Origin: CAIKMD01 sp963803265
GTDB lineage: Bacteria > Pseudomonadota > Alphaproteobacteria > ATCC43930 > CGMCC-115725
Direction: 5' to 3'
Assembly (NCBI GenBank): GCA_963803265.1
Contig: CAWDLZ010000004.1
Location: 1-64,000 of the forward strand
Length of the DNA: 64,000 nt
Shown: in pieces, positions 25,271-34,221 of the stretch
Layout of the letters: every line of letters starts with the position of its first letter
Numbering within the stretch: the first letter of the stretch is position 1
Notes under the pieces: model-generated
Told to the model about the DNA's origin: nothing
The model's input: the letters and a program-made list of their open reading frames with translations, nothing else
Databases searched by the model: none
Program-made: the position numbers and the translations under genes

Positions 25271-25308
25271 CCTCGAGACGCCGCCTGCGGCGGCTCCTCA
25301 GGACGAGG
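25271..25308. repeat. Intergenic palindromic repeat, copy 1
   Basis: The segment is the inverted form of a second copy at 60821-60858. Both have the plan CCTCrnCCTGAGGAG, a GC-rich inner palindrome, and GCGTCTCGArGG. Such elements are widespread between genes in alphaproteobacteria. No gene overlaps it. Confidence 0.65.
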
Positions 25309-25378
25309 AGGTTTTCTTAGCGCCATCCAAGATTTCGCCGCGACTCAGGACGAGGAGAATTTCTTAACGCCGTCCAAG
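25297..25378. repeat. Two 35-base imperfect direct repeats
   Basis: The unit CTCAGGACGAGGAG...CCATCCAAG at 25297-25331 recurs at 25344-25378 with four mismatches in 35 bases. Both contain TTTCTTA(G/A)CGCC(A/G)TCC, which also resembles TTTTTGAACGCCATCCA at 60796-60812. The pair lies between the KAP remnant and the clpA stop. Confidence 0.7.
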
Positions 25379-25458
25379 CCGCTCGATCTGCGTTCGCGCT
25401 CGCGACGGCCCCGGACGCTCGCAACGCGAGCGGATGGGCCGCCCCAGATGCTCCTCTC

Positions 25459-25482
25459 GACCCCGGCGTGCGCGGGGGTGAC
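25459..25482. repeat. GACCCCGG...GGGGTGAC repeat, copy 1
   Basis: An imperfect palindrome of 24 bases starting GACCCCGGCG and ending CGGGGGTGAC. A second copy with the same ends lies at 60736-60759. It sits just downstream of the clpA stop codon and may act as a weak terminator hairpin. Confidence 0.6.
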
Positions 25483-25503
25483 GGAAGAGAATTGGCGCCT
25501 GCC

Positions 25504-27838
25504 CTACTCCACGAACTCCGGCTCCTTGGGCGCGGCCTTGGCGGGCGGCGGCGGCGGCGCTTCCTCGTAGGCGAAGGCGAGCTTGTCGGCCTCCTTGTCG
25601 CGCGACACCTTGACGACGCCGCCCTTGACGAGCTTGCCGAACAGCAGCTCCTCGGCGAGCGGCTTCTTGATGTGCTCCTGGATGACCCGGGCCAGCGGCC
25701 GGGCGCCGAACAGCTTGTCGTAGCCCTTCTTCGGCCAGCCATTCGCGCGCGCCGTCGTCGAGCTCGATGGTGACGTTGCGGTCGGCGAGCTGCGCCTCCA
25801 GCTGCAGGACGAACTTGTCGACCACCCGGCCGATGGTCTCCGGCGTCGAGCGCCGCGAACGAGATCGATCGCGTCCAGCCGGTTGCGGAACTCCGGCGTG
25901 AACATGCCGCTTGATCGCCTCCTCGTCGTCGCCGGTGCGCACGTCGCTGCCGAAGCCGATCGCCGGCTTGGCCAGGTCGGCGGCGCCGGCATTGGTGGTC
26001 ATGATCAGGATGACGTTGCGGAAATCGACCGTCTTGCCGTTGTGGTCGGTCAGCTTGCCGTGGTCCATCACCTGCAACAGGATGTTGAACAGGTCGGGAT
26101 GCGCCTTCTCGATCTCGTCGAGCAGCAGCACGCAATGCGGATGCTGGTCGATCGCGTCGGTCAGCAGGCCGCCCTGGTCGAAGCCGACATAGCCCGGCGG
26201 CGCGCCGATCAGCCGCGAGACGCGTGTGCCGCTCCATGTATTCCGACATGTCGAAGCGGATCAGCTCGATGCCGAGCGTGCGCGCGAGCTGGCGCGCGAC
26301 CTCGGTCTTGCCGACGCCGGTGGGGCCGCGAGAACAGGTAGCAGCCGATCGGCTTTTCCGGCTCGCGCAGGCCGGCGCGGGCGAGCTTGATCGCCGCCGA
26401 CCAGCGCCTCGATCGCCTTGTCCTGGCCGAACACCATCGTCTTCAGGTCGCGCTCGAGGTTGCTGCAGCGCCTCCTTGTCGTCGCGCGACACGGTCTTCG
26501 GCGGGATGCGCGCGATCTTGGCGACGATCTCCTCGACCTCCTTGGCGGTGATGGTCTTGCGCCGCTTGTTCTCGGGCAGCAGCATCTGCGCGGCGCCGGC
26601 CTCGTCGATCACGTCGATCGCCTTGTCGGGCAGCTTGCGGTCGTTGATGTAGCGGGCCGACAGCTCGACCGCGGCGCGGATCGCGTCGGCGGTGTAGCGC
26701 ACCTTGTGGTGCTCCTCGTAATAGGGCTTCAGGCCGCGCAGGATCTTGACGCTGTCCTCGACCGTCGGCTCGTTGACGTCGATCTTCTGGAAGCGGCGGA
26801 CCAGCGCGCGGTCCTTCTCGAAATAGTTGCGGTATTCCTTGTAGGTGGTCGAGCCGATGCAGCGGAGGTTGCCCGCTGGCCAGCGCCGGCTTCAGCAGGT
26901 TGGAGGCGTCCATCGCGCCGCCCGAGGTGGCGCCGGCGCCGATCACGGTGTGGATCTCGTCGATGAACAGGATCGCGCCCGGCATCGCCTCGAGCTCGGT
27001 CGAGCACCGCCTTCAGCCGCTCCTCGAAATCGCCGCGGTAGCGCGTGCCGGCGAGCAGCGCGCCCATGTCGAGCGCGTAGATGGTGGCGTTCGGCAGCAC
27101 CTCCGGCACGTCGCCCTCGACGATGCGCTCGCGCCAGGCCCTCGGCGATCGCGGTCTTGCCGACGCCGGGATCGCCGACATAGAGCGGGTTGTTCTTGCG
27201 GCGGCGGCACAGGATCTGGATGGTGCGCTCGACCTCGGTCTCGCGGCCGATCAGCGGGTCGATCTTGCCGTTGCGTCGCCTTCTTGTTGAGGTTGACGCA
27301 ATAGGCGTCGAGCGCGTCGTGGCCGCGCTTCTGGCTGCTTCTCGCTTCGCCGCGCTCCTCCTCCTCGGCGCCCTGCACGCGGCGCGGCTCGGTGCGGCCG
27401 GGCGCCTTGGCGATGCCGTGGCGAGATGTAGTTGACCGCGTCGAAGCCGCGTCATGTCCTGCGTCCTGCAGGAAATAGACGGCGTGGCTCTCGCGCTCGG
27501 CGAACATGCGCGACCAGCACGTTGGCGCCGGTCACCTCCTCGCGGCCCGGAGGACTGGACGTGGATCGCGGCGCGCTGCATCACGCGCTGGAAGCTCGCG
27601 GTCGGCTTGGCGTCCTCGACATGGCTCGAGACGAGGTTGCCGAGCTCGTTGTCGAGGTAGTCGAGGAGGTCGCGGCGCAGCTTGTCGATATCGACGGTGC
27701 AGGCGCGCAGCACGGCCGCCGCGTCCTGGTCGTCGGTCAGGCCAGCAGAAGATGCTCGAGCGTCGCGTATTCGTGGCGCCGCTCGTTGGCGTAGGCGAGG
27801 GCGCGGTGCAGCGTCTTTTCGAGGTTGCGCGAGAACAT
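25504..27838 (-). CDS. clpA: ATP-dependent Clp protease ATPase subunit ClpA, heavily frameshifted
   Basis: Hexameric AAA+ unfoldase that feeds substrates, including N-degron proteins brought by ClpS, into ClpP. It starts at 27838 (MFSRNLEKTLHRALAYANER). Domains in order: Clp N-domain (residues 1-150), first AAA+ module with Walker A GDPGVGKTAIAEGLA, then GAILFIDEIHTVIGAGATSG, second module with GPTGVGKTEVARQLA, LLLDEIEKAHPDLFNILLQV and VILIMTTNAGAADLAKPAIG, and a Pro-rich end EAPPPPPAKAAPKEPEFVE. Frame changes occur about every 50-140 bases from 25740 to 27740. Those resolved by eye are mainly single-base insertions (for example near 26872, 27001, 27135, 27275, 27420, 27452, 27464, 27509, 27550), with one deletion near 27740. 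Corrected length is about 775 residues, normal. clpS lies 57 bases upstream, the usual order. Confidence 0.93.
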
Positions 27839-27894
27839 GACCGGCGCTGATCCTCACTTCGTTCCAGTGGCGCTTCAGGCCTCAATTCGCTCTC

Positions 27895-28224
27895 TCAATC
27901 CTTTTCCAAGGTGCATTGCAGCGGATGCTGGTGCTGGCGGGCGAAATCCATCACCTGGGTCACCTTGGTCTCGGCGACCTCGTAGGTGTAGACGCCGCAC
28001 ACGCCGACGCCGCGGCGATGGACATGCAGCATGATCCGCGTCGCCTCCTCGCGGTTCTTGTTGAAGAACCGCTCCAGGATGTGGACGACGAACTCCATCG
28101 GCGTGTAATCGTCGTTGAGCATCAGTACCTTATACATCGACGGCTTCTTCGTCTTCGCCTTCGGCTTGACGATCACCCCGATGGTGGGCCCTTCGTTGCC
28201 GTTTCGCTTTTCGATGTCGCTCAT
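27895..28224 (-). CDS. clpS: ClpS adaptor protein
   Basis: Intact 109-residue adaptor that binds N-terminal Phe, Leu, Trp or Tyr degrons and the ClpA N-domain. The flexible N-terminal tail (MSDIEKRNGNEGPTIGVIVK) precedes the core YKVLMLNDDYTPMEFVVHIL, with the N-D-D degron-pocket residues and the Met gate, then RFFNKNREEATRIMLHVHRR, GVGVCGVYTYEVAETKVTQV and the terminal helix. Unlike clpA, it shows no frameshift. It lies 57 bases ahead of clpA on the same strand, so the adaptor and the unfoldase are co-expressed. Confidence 0.96.
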   Translation of the reverse strand: MSDIEKRNGNEGPTIGVIVKPKAKTKKPSMYKVLMLNDDYTPMEFVVHILERFFNKNREEATRIMLHVHRRGVGVCGVYTYEVAETKVTQVMDFARQHQHPLQCTLEKD

Positions 28225-28335
28225 CGCCGCCGCGCCAAGTGAGGTCCAAACTGGATCAACCGGACCTATGATATGGCCTCCTTAAGCGTTCGGCAAAGTC
28301 CTTTCTCCCGAAGATTAAGAGGCCGCCGCCACGGG

Positions 28336-28366
28336 AAAAAAAAGACCCGGCCGAGGCCGGGTCTTT
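28336..28366 (-). terminator. Intrinsic terminator of the phasin gene
   Basis: On the minus strand GACCCGGCC (28363-28355) pairs with GGCCGGGTC (28352-28344) around two bases and is followed by a run of eight T (complement of 28336-28343). It starts about 24 bases after the phasin stop codon. Confidence 0.85.
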
Positions 28367-28389
28367 GGCTTTCGCCGAAGGCGCCGGCC

Positions 28390-28821
28390 CTACACCGCGA
28401 GCGGCTTCGTGAACTGAGCCAAGGTCGCCTGGAATCGACCGCTCCAAGGCTCGAAGGCCTGGTCGGCGAGTGCCGCGCTAAGCTCGGACAGCTTGGTGGA
28501 ACCCTCGACAATTCCTGCGAAATTGCGCTGGGCCAGCTCGGTCTGGAGCCGCACGAAATCCTCGAAGGTCCGGGCGGCCAGCAGGGCGCGCACGGTCTCG
28601 CCAGCGGATTCCAGCGCCGTGCGCGTATAGCCGACCACCTCCTGACCGATCGCTTCCATGCCGGCCGACAGCGCGGCATTGGCCTTCACCGCCGCTTCGA
28701 CGTTTTCGCGGCCCAAGACAACGAATTCCTCGTAGGAAAATCGCGAAAAGGCCGGCAGCGCGCTTTCAGCCGGGGCGACGGGTTCAGCGGGTTCGGCGGT
28801 CTTCTTCGATCTGGCAGCCAT
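28390..28821 (-). CDS. Phasin-family protein
   Basis: Protein of 143 residues starting at MAARSKKTAEPAEP (28821). After an Ala/Pro/Glu-rich head, residues 30-143 form long amphipathic helices: YEEFVVLGRENVEAAVKANA, GMEAIGQEVVGYTRTALESA, ARTFEDFVRLQTELAQRNFA and SELSAALADQAFEPWSGRFQ. This helix plan with Ala-rich faces is the phasin (Phasin_2) pattern. Phasins coat polyhydroxyalkanoate granules and control their size and number; some act as chaperones. No PHA synthase gene is in the window. The gene is single with its own terminator. About 240 bases of AT-richer sequence without a gene separate it from the divergent carboxypeptidase gene. Confidence 0.85.
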   Translation of the reverse strand: MAARSKKTAEPAEPVAPAESALPAFSRFSYEEFVVLGRENVEAAVKANAALSAGMEAIGQEVVGYTRTALESAGETVRALLAARTFEDFVRLQTELAQRNFAGIVEGSTKLSELSAALADQAFEPWSGRFQATLAQFTKPLAV

Positions 28822-29064
28822 GGCAAGCTCTCCAATCGGAATGTTGCGATGCAATGTAAAAAGAATAGGCGAATTTGGCCGAGGCCTCAAGGGGATTTGT
28901 GCGTCGCACCATAAATCCTTCGCTGCGGCGAGCGATGAACGACCCTAAATCTGGAGAAAAAATGTCGAAAACAAGGCATTCTAGAACTGGACAAAGATTC
29001 AATGGGTTATTAACCTAATTTCGCTTTAGTGCTGATAAGAGCATCGTGCTCGGGGGAGTTGGCG

Positions 29065-30336
29065 GTGGGAACCTGGTATCGAATCGGACCTGTTGCAGTA
29101 ATCATGGCCGCCGCTCTTGCCGCGGTCGCATCGCTGGCCGGCGCCCCTGAGAGGGCCACTGCGGCGCAATATTCCTCCATCGTGATCGACGCGGCCACCG
29201 GCAATGTGGTGAGCGAATACAACGCCGATTCGCCGAATTATCCCGCCTCGCTCACCAAGATGATGACGCTCTACCTCACCTTCCAGGCGCTCGAGCAAAA
29301 ATCGCTCACGCTCGATCGGCAATTCGTGGTGTCGGCACATGCCGCAGCGCAAGAGCCGACGAAGCTCAATCTCATGGCAGGCGAAAGCGTCAGCGTGCGC
29401 GATCTGATCCTGGGCCTCGTAACCCAGTCCGCCAACGACGCGGCCGTAGTCTTGGCCGAAGGCTTGGGCGGGTCGGAAGCCGCCTTCGCCGAGCGCATGA
29501 CGCGCCAGGCCCACGCCATGGGAATGGCCAACACCAATTTCCACAACGCGTCTGGACTTCCCGACACATTGCAGCGCACGACGGCGCGCGACCTCGCCCT
29601 GCTCGCGCGGCATCTCTATCTCGATTTCCCGCACGAATACCCTTATTTCGCGACCGAAGAATTCACCTATCACGGCGTGACCTACGCGAACCACAATCAT
29701 CTCATGAACGCGTTTGCCGGGATGGACGGGATCAAGACCGGGTTCATCCGCGCTTCGGGCTTCAATCTCGCGGCCTCGGCCGTGCGAGATCATCGACGCC
29801 TGATCGGCATCGTGATGGGGGGCCAGTCGGCTCACGCCCGCGATATGAAGATGGCGGCGCTGCTCAACGCCGCATTCGACGGACGCGCGCCGCTCGAGCT
29901 GCAAGCCGCCGCCATCCCGCGACCCGGCGCGACCAGGCTCGCAACCTCTACGACGCTGGGCACTTTCGCCCGCCACGCCGTGGGGACGCTGACCCATCTG
30001 TCGCCGATCGGACGCGCGGAAGCCGCAACGCCCTCGCGGCTTTCGGCCAACAAGAGATGGAGCATTCAACTCGGCTCGTTCAAGCATAAAAAAAGCGCCG
30101 CGCGCGCCGGCTCGGCCGCGCTGTCGCGCCTGCCCGCGGATCGCGACAAGCCAATGGTGGTCATCGCCTCGCCGACCCGCAAGGGAGCGATCTACCGCGC
30201 GCGTATCCTCGGCCTATCCGCAAGCCAGGCACAGAACGCTTGCGAGGTGTTGCATCGCGACCGTCAGATTTGCGCCGTGGTCGGGCCGCCGATGCAGATG
30301 GCGGCGACCCACGCTGTCAGAACCGCGGTGGAGTGA
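29065..30336 (+). CDS. D-alanyl-D-alanine carboxypeptidase (S11) with C-terminal SPOR domain
   Basis: Penicillin-binding protein of the DacA/PBP5 type that trims the terminal D-Ala from peptidoglycan stem peptides. GTG 29065 is chosen because GGGGGAG lies eight bases upstream and the signal peptide (VIMAAALAAVASLAGAP, cleavage near ATAA-QY) then has normal length; GTG 29029 is the longer choice. Catalytic motifs are S62-L-T-K65, S122-A-N124 and K224-T-G226. Residues 345-423 form a SPOR domain (RWSIQLGSFKHKKSAARAGS...GAIYRARILGLSASQAQNAC), which binds denuded glycan strands at the division septum, so the enzyme should localise there. This fusion is usual in alphaproteobacteria. Its 3' end overlaps the convergent hexose phosphate mutase gene by 20 bases. 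Confidence 0.93.
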   Translation: MGTWYRIGPVAVIMAAALAAVASLAGAPERATAAQYSSIVIDAATGNVVSEYNADSPNYPASLTKMMTLYLTFQALEQKSLTLDRQFVVSAHAAAQEPTKLNLMAGESVSVRDLILGLVTQSANDAAVVLAEGLGGSEAAFAERMTRQAHAMGMANTNFHNASGLPDTLQRTTARDLALLARHLYLDFPHEYPYFATEEFTYHGVTYANHNHLMNAFAGMDGIKTGFIRASGFNLAASAVRDHRRLIGIVMGGQSAHARDMKMAALLNAAFDGRAPLELQAAAIPRPGATRLATSTTLGTFARHAVGTLTHLSPIGRAEAATPSRLSANKRWSIQLGSFKHKKSAARAGSAALSRLPADRDKPMVVIASPTRKGAIYRARILGLSASQAQNACEVLHRDRQICAVVGPPMQMAATHAVRTAVE

Positions 30337-31722
30337 TCCCGCTGGCGCGGAGCTGATCGCCCAGCAACCCGGTCATTTTACCGAGACCGGCCGCGTCGCG
30401 TGCCTCGGCGCGCGCGACCAGCATCGCTTGCGTGTTCGAGGCGCGTAACAGCCACCAGCCGAAATCGGTCTTAACCCGCACCCCGTCGATGGTCGAAAGC
30501 TCGGCGCCCGAGCGCTCGAGCCGGGCACGGACCTCGTCGATCACCCCGAACTTCCGTGCATCGGGGCAAGGAAAGCGAAGCTCGGGCGTGTTCACCGCCG
30601 CAGGCAGGCGGTCGCGGAACGCGTCGAGGCTCTCGGTGCTGCTCGCGAGGATGCCGAGAATGCGCACGGCGGCATAAAGCGCGTCGTCATAGCCGTAATA
30701 CCGATCGGCATAGAAGATGTGGCCGCTCATTTCGCCGGCCAGCGGCGCGCCGGTCTCGGCCATCTTCGCCTTGATCAGCGAATGCCCGGTGCGCCACATC
30801 AGCGGCTTGCCGCCGAGGCGCGCGATCTCGTCGAACAGGACCTGGCTCGCCTTGACATCGGCGATGATGGTGGCGCCGGGCCGATTGCGGATCACCTCGC
30901 GCGCCATCAGCACCATCAACTGGTCGCCCCACAGGATCCGCCCCCGACCGTCGACGACGCCGATGACGGTCGGCGTCGCCGTCGAAAGCGATGCCGAGGT
31001 CGCAGGCGTCCCGGCGCACCGCCTCTTGAAGCTGCACCAGGTTCGTGGCCTCGGTCGGATCGGGATGATGGGCGGGAAAAGTCCCGTCGATGGCTTCGTT
31101 GAGCAAAATGTGGCGGCCCGGAAGCCGTGCCGTCAGCAGCTTCAGCACATCGCCCGCGGCGCCATTGCCCGCATCCCAGGCGACGGTCAGCGGCCGCGCG
31201 CCGTGGTAATCCTTCGCGATGCGCGCAACGTAGTCCTCGAGCGACCGCGTCCTCGCTGACGCGCCCCGCGCCGGTCGGAAAATTTCCTGCCGCCGCAATT
31301 CTTCCCAGACGCTGGATGTCGTCGGCGAAAAACGGCCTCTTGCCGAGCATGATTTTGAAGCCGTTGTGATCGGGCGGATTGTGCGAGCCCGTGACCATGA
31401 TCCCGGCATCGACACCAAGCGTGTGGGCGGCAAAATAGAGCATCGGCGTCGGACCGAGGCCCACGCGCACAACGTCGATCCCCGCGCCCGCCAGCCCCGC
31501 GACCAGCGCGGCTTCAAGCGCGGGGGATGACAATCTGCCGTCGCGCCCGACCGCGACGGTCCGGCCGCCGCCGCTCTGCACCACCGCGGCGAAGCTTTGG
31601 CCGATGGCGCCTGCGTCGGCGTCATGCAGAGTCTGACCGACGATGCCGCGGATATCGTATTCGCGCAGGATGCTCGGGTCGAAACGATGACCGCTAGCGC
31701 TGTCGCGCATGTCCGCCGGCAC
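30317..31722 (-). CDS. Phosphomannomutase/phosphoglucomutase (AlgC-like), two frameshifts
   Basis: Alpha-D-phosphohexomutase converting mannose-6-P/mannose-1-P or glucose-6-P/glucose-1-P, supplying nucleotide-sugar synthesis. The start is GTG 31722 (PADMRDSASGHRFDPSILRE) or ATG 31710. Landmarks are REYDIRGIVG, GIMVTGSHNPPDHNGFKIML with the phospho-Ser, the metal loop FDGDADR, GKPLMWRTGHSLIKAKMAET with the sugar-binding GEMSGHIFYAD, and RASNTQAMLVARAEA in the last domain. Frame changes lie near 31240 (after GAGRVSEDA) and near 30975 (after FDGDADR). Corrected length of about 468 residues is normal. It begins directly after the galU stop, so GalU and the mutase form an operon making UDP-glucose or GDP-mannose precursors. 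Confidence 0.92.
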
Positions 31723-32595
31723 TTAGCGATACTCGTCGAGAATCCGCTGCACCGCCGCCTTCATTTCGGGGCGGGCAAGCGCGAACGCGACATTGGCCTC
31801 GAAGAATCCGGCTTTGTCGCCGCAATCGAAGCGCTTGCCTTCGAAACGCAGGCCGACGAAGGGCTGCTTCGCCGCAATCAGCCGGGCCAGCGCGTCGGTG
31901 AGCTGAATCTCGCCGCCGGCACCGCGGCCGATCGTGGCAAGATGATCGAACACGTCGGGCATGAGGATATAGCGGCCGATGATGCTCAGGGTGGAAGGCG
32001 CATCCTTCGGCTTGGGCTTCTCGACCACGCCCTTGACCCGCACCAAGCGCCCGTCGTCGCGCTCGATATCGAGGACGCCGTAGCGATCGGTGTGTGCGCG
32101 CGGTACTTCCATCACGGCGACGATGTTCGCCCCGGTCTCGGCATGGGCCTCGATCATCTGCGTGAGGCACGGCTTTTGCGCCAGCACCAGATCGTCGGCG
32201 AGCAGCACGGCGAAAGGCTCGTTACCCACCAAGTTCCGCGCGCACAGCACGGCATGGCCCAAGCCCAGCGGATTCTGCTGGCGCGTATAGGCGACCTGGC
32301 CGGGCTCCGGCATCCAGGAATGGATCGCCGCGAGCTCGGCGTGCTTGGCGCGCTCCTTGAGCGTGTCTTCGAGTTCGTAAGAGTGATCGAAGTGATCCTC
32401 GATCGCGGTCTTGGACCGGCCGGTGACGAAGATGAATTCCTCTATGGCGGCGGCTTGCGCCTCTTCCACCGCGTATTGGATGAGCGGCTTGTCGACCACC
32501 GGCAGCATCTCTTTCGGCATGGCCTTGGTCGCGGGCAGAAAGCGGGTGCCGAGACCGCCGACCGGAAAGACCGCCTTCCGAACGCGCATCGCCAT
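31723..32595 (-). CDS. galU: UTP-glucose-1-phosphate uridylyltransferase GalU
   Basis: Intact 290-residue pyrophosphorylase that makes UDP-glucose from UTP and glucose-1-phosphate. It starts MAMRVRKAVFPVGGLGTRFL, with the nucleotide-binding G-G-L-G-T-R-F loop, followed by PATKAMPKEMLPVVDKPLIQ, the uridine/sugar-binding segment, then AVLLADDLVL with the metal-binding Asp, GVVEKPKPKDAPS, and GGEIQLTDALARLIAAKQPF before the C-terminal helix. All conserved blocks are in one frame. The stop codon abuts the start of the phosphohexomutase gene. Confidence 0.97.
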   Translation of the reverse strand: MAMRVRKAVFPVGGLGTRFLPATKAMPKEMLPVVDKPLIQYAVEEAQAAAIEEFIFVTGRSKTAIEDHFDHSYELEDTLKERAKHAELAAIHSWMPEPGQVAYTRQQNPLGLGHAVLCARNLVGNEPFAVLLADDLVLAQKPCLTQMIEAHAETGANIVAVMEVPRAHTDRYGVLDIERDDGRLVRVKGVVEKPKPKDAPSTLSIIGRYILMPDVFDHLATIGRGAGGEIQLTDALARLIAAKQPFVGLRFEGKRFDCGDKAGFFEANVAFALARPEMKAAVQRILDEYR

Positions 32596-32702
32596 GATGG
32601 ATTCTCTCTGCTCCCGCGACCGGCCGCCGACGCTCAGCCCCCTTGGTTCCGGCGCTTTTATACCGGAACCATCAAGTATTTCATAATACCGAAAAATCTG
32701 CC

Positions 32703-33413
32703 TCAGTCGCCGAGCAGGATATCCTTGGCGCGATTGATCTGCGAGGCCAGGAAGTTGGAGCCGCCATGGTCGGGATGGAGCTTCATCATCAGGCGGCGAT
32801 GGGCCTCCTTGATCTGCTCGGCATCCGCGCCCGGACGAAGATCGAGAATCGCGTAAGCCTGTTCGCGCGTCATGACGTCGCCGGGTGCAGCGCCGCCGGG
32901 CCCTGCGCCGGCGCCGGCCTCGCGCCAATCGGGATGCAAGCGGTCGAGAAAGGTCTCGAGCAACCGCGCCGCCGGCTCGTCCTCGGCCACGCATTGCCGC
33001 CACAGCGCCAGCAGATCGGCTTCTCCGAGCTCTTCGAGCCGCCGGCCGGCGAAGGGTCCGCGACGCACCTGCCCGGTCATCGCCCCGGTATCATGGTCGA
33101 GCTGCATCCGTAGCGTGTCGGTCTCGGCCTCCGATCTCTGCCCGCTGGCGCCGGTGGCGGCGCCATGGCGGCGGCGCCAGAGCGCGCGCCCGCGCAGCAC
33201 CAGCGGCGCGAGGCCGCCCGCGACCGCGAGTGCCGGGGCCAAGCGGTCGCTCGCCACCAGCACGAACAGCAGCGTCCCTGCGCCCGCCACGCCGATACCG
33301 GTCGCAAACCAGCCGAGGAACCGGCCGAGTTTGGCGGCATCGGCGCTGACGAGAAGCCGCGCCCCAAATAACAACCCACCGAGTACAAGGATGCCGAGGA
33401 TGAGATACGGCAT
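32703..33413 (-). CDS. Membrane-anchored J-domain protein
   Basis: Protein of 236 residues. Residues 1-75 hold two to three membrane helices (YLILGILVLGGLLFGARLLV and GRFLGWFATGIGVAGAGTLL), then a linker, then a helical part (RLEELGEADLLALWRQCVAE), and residues 178-236 a J-domain: MTREQAYAILDLRPGADAEQ, EAHRRLMMKLHPDHGG with the essential His-Pro-Asp, then FLASQINRAKDILLGD. J-domains stimulate the ATPase of a DnaK partner; the layout resembles DjlA/Tim14-like co-chaperones at the inner membrane. It lies 3 bases after the stop of the VWA gene on the same strand. Confidence 0.9.
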   Translation of the reverse strand: MPYLILGILVLGGLLFGARLLVSADAAKLGRFLGWFATGIGVAGAGTLLFVLVASDRLAPALAVAGGLAPLVLRGRALWRRRHGAATGASGQRSEAETDTLRMQLDHDTGAMTGQVRRGPFAGRRLEELGEADLLALWRQCVAEDEPAARLLETFLDRLHPDWREAGAGAGPGGAAPGDVMTREQAYAILDLRPGADAEQIKEAHRRLMMKLHPDHGGSNFLASQINRAKDILLGD

Positions 33414-33416
33414 GAG

Positions 33417-34169
33417 CTACTGGCCCGCTCCGAGCTGGCGCGCAAGCAGCAGAGCCGCCCCGCCCGTCACGGTGCCATAATTGGCCAACGCTTTCCGGCC
33501 GCCGGCGGCATAGGCCGCGACTGCGCCCAGAAGCGCGCGCAGCTCTCCGGCGCTGCCCGCGTCGAACCGGCAATAGGCGCCGCGCGACAACCGGGCCATC
33601 TCCTTGAAGGCGCGCGCCGCCACCGCATTATTGCCTTCATGGAACAGGAACACCGGCACGCCGCGCAAGCCCAACTCGCCCGCGAGCGCGCACAGCGTGT
33701 CGAGATTCTCTTCCATCGCGTCGCCGACGAACACGAGCGCACCGATCTTGGCGGTCTCCAATTCCTTGATGGCGTGGCGCAGCACCCGCGCGATCTGGGT
33801 TTCGCCGCCGATACAAAACACCGCCCGCATGGCGGAATGCAGCGCTTTCGCCGAGGACAGCCACCGGCTTGCCTTGCATTCGTTGAAGCCGCGATAGAAC
33901 ACGAGCTGCACGTCGAGCCCGCCCAGGGCCGACGTCGCCTCGAACATCTCGCCTTGGATCTTGCAGGCTTGGTCCCAGCTCGGCTCGCGGCTCGCGGTCG
34001 CATCCATCGCAAAGACCAGCCGGCCGCGCCCGCTTGCCGGCCGCGCCGCGGGCATGGCGGCGACGCGGCGCAAGAACGCCTCGACCTCGGCACTCTTGGC
34101 GGCAGCGGGAAGCGGGGTTTTATCGTCGGGTTTCTCGCCCATAGCCTTGGTATGGGAATGAGGCACCAC
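33417..34169 (-). CDS. VWA-like domain protein
   Basis: Protein of 250 residues (possible later start MGEKPDDK at 34142). After a polar head it has a von Willebrand A-type fold: RGRLVFAMDATASREPSWDQ with a D-x-T-x-S form of the MIDAS metal motif, VQLVFYRGFNECKASRWLSS, FCIGGETQIARVLRHAIKEL, the strand IGALVFVGDAMEENLDTLCA and VPVFLFHEGNNAVAARAFKE. VWA proteins bind partners through the metal and often work with AAA+ ATPases or chaperones. It sits in an operon with the J-domain protein (3-base gap), an arrangement seen in other alphaproteobacteria, so a joint role in protein quality control is plausible but unproven. Confidence 0.85.
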   Translation of the reverse strand: MVPHSHTKAMGEKPDDKTPLPAAAKSAEVEAFLRRVAAMPAARPASGRGRLVFAMDATASREPSWDQACKIQGEMFEATSALGGLDVQLVFYRGFNECKASRWLSSAKALHSAMRAVFCIGGETQIARVLRHAIKELETAKIGALVFVGDAMEENLDTLCALAGELGLRGVPVFLFHEGNNAVAARAFKEMARLSRGAYCRFDAGSAGELRALLGAVAAYAAGGRKALANYGTVTGGAALLLARQLGAGQ

Positions 34170-34221
34170 GCATAATATAGGCGGTTGCGGTTGAAACGCC
34201 TAGTAGTAGCGGGCGCGTCGG

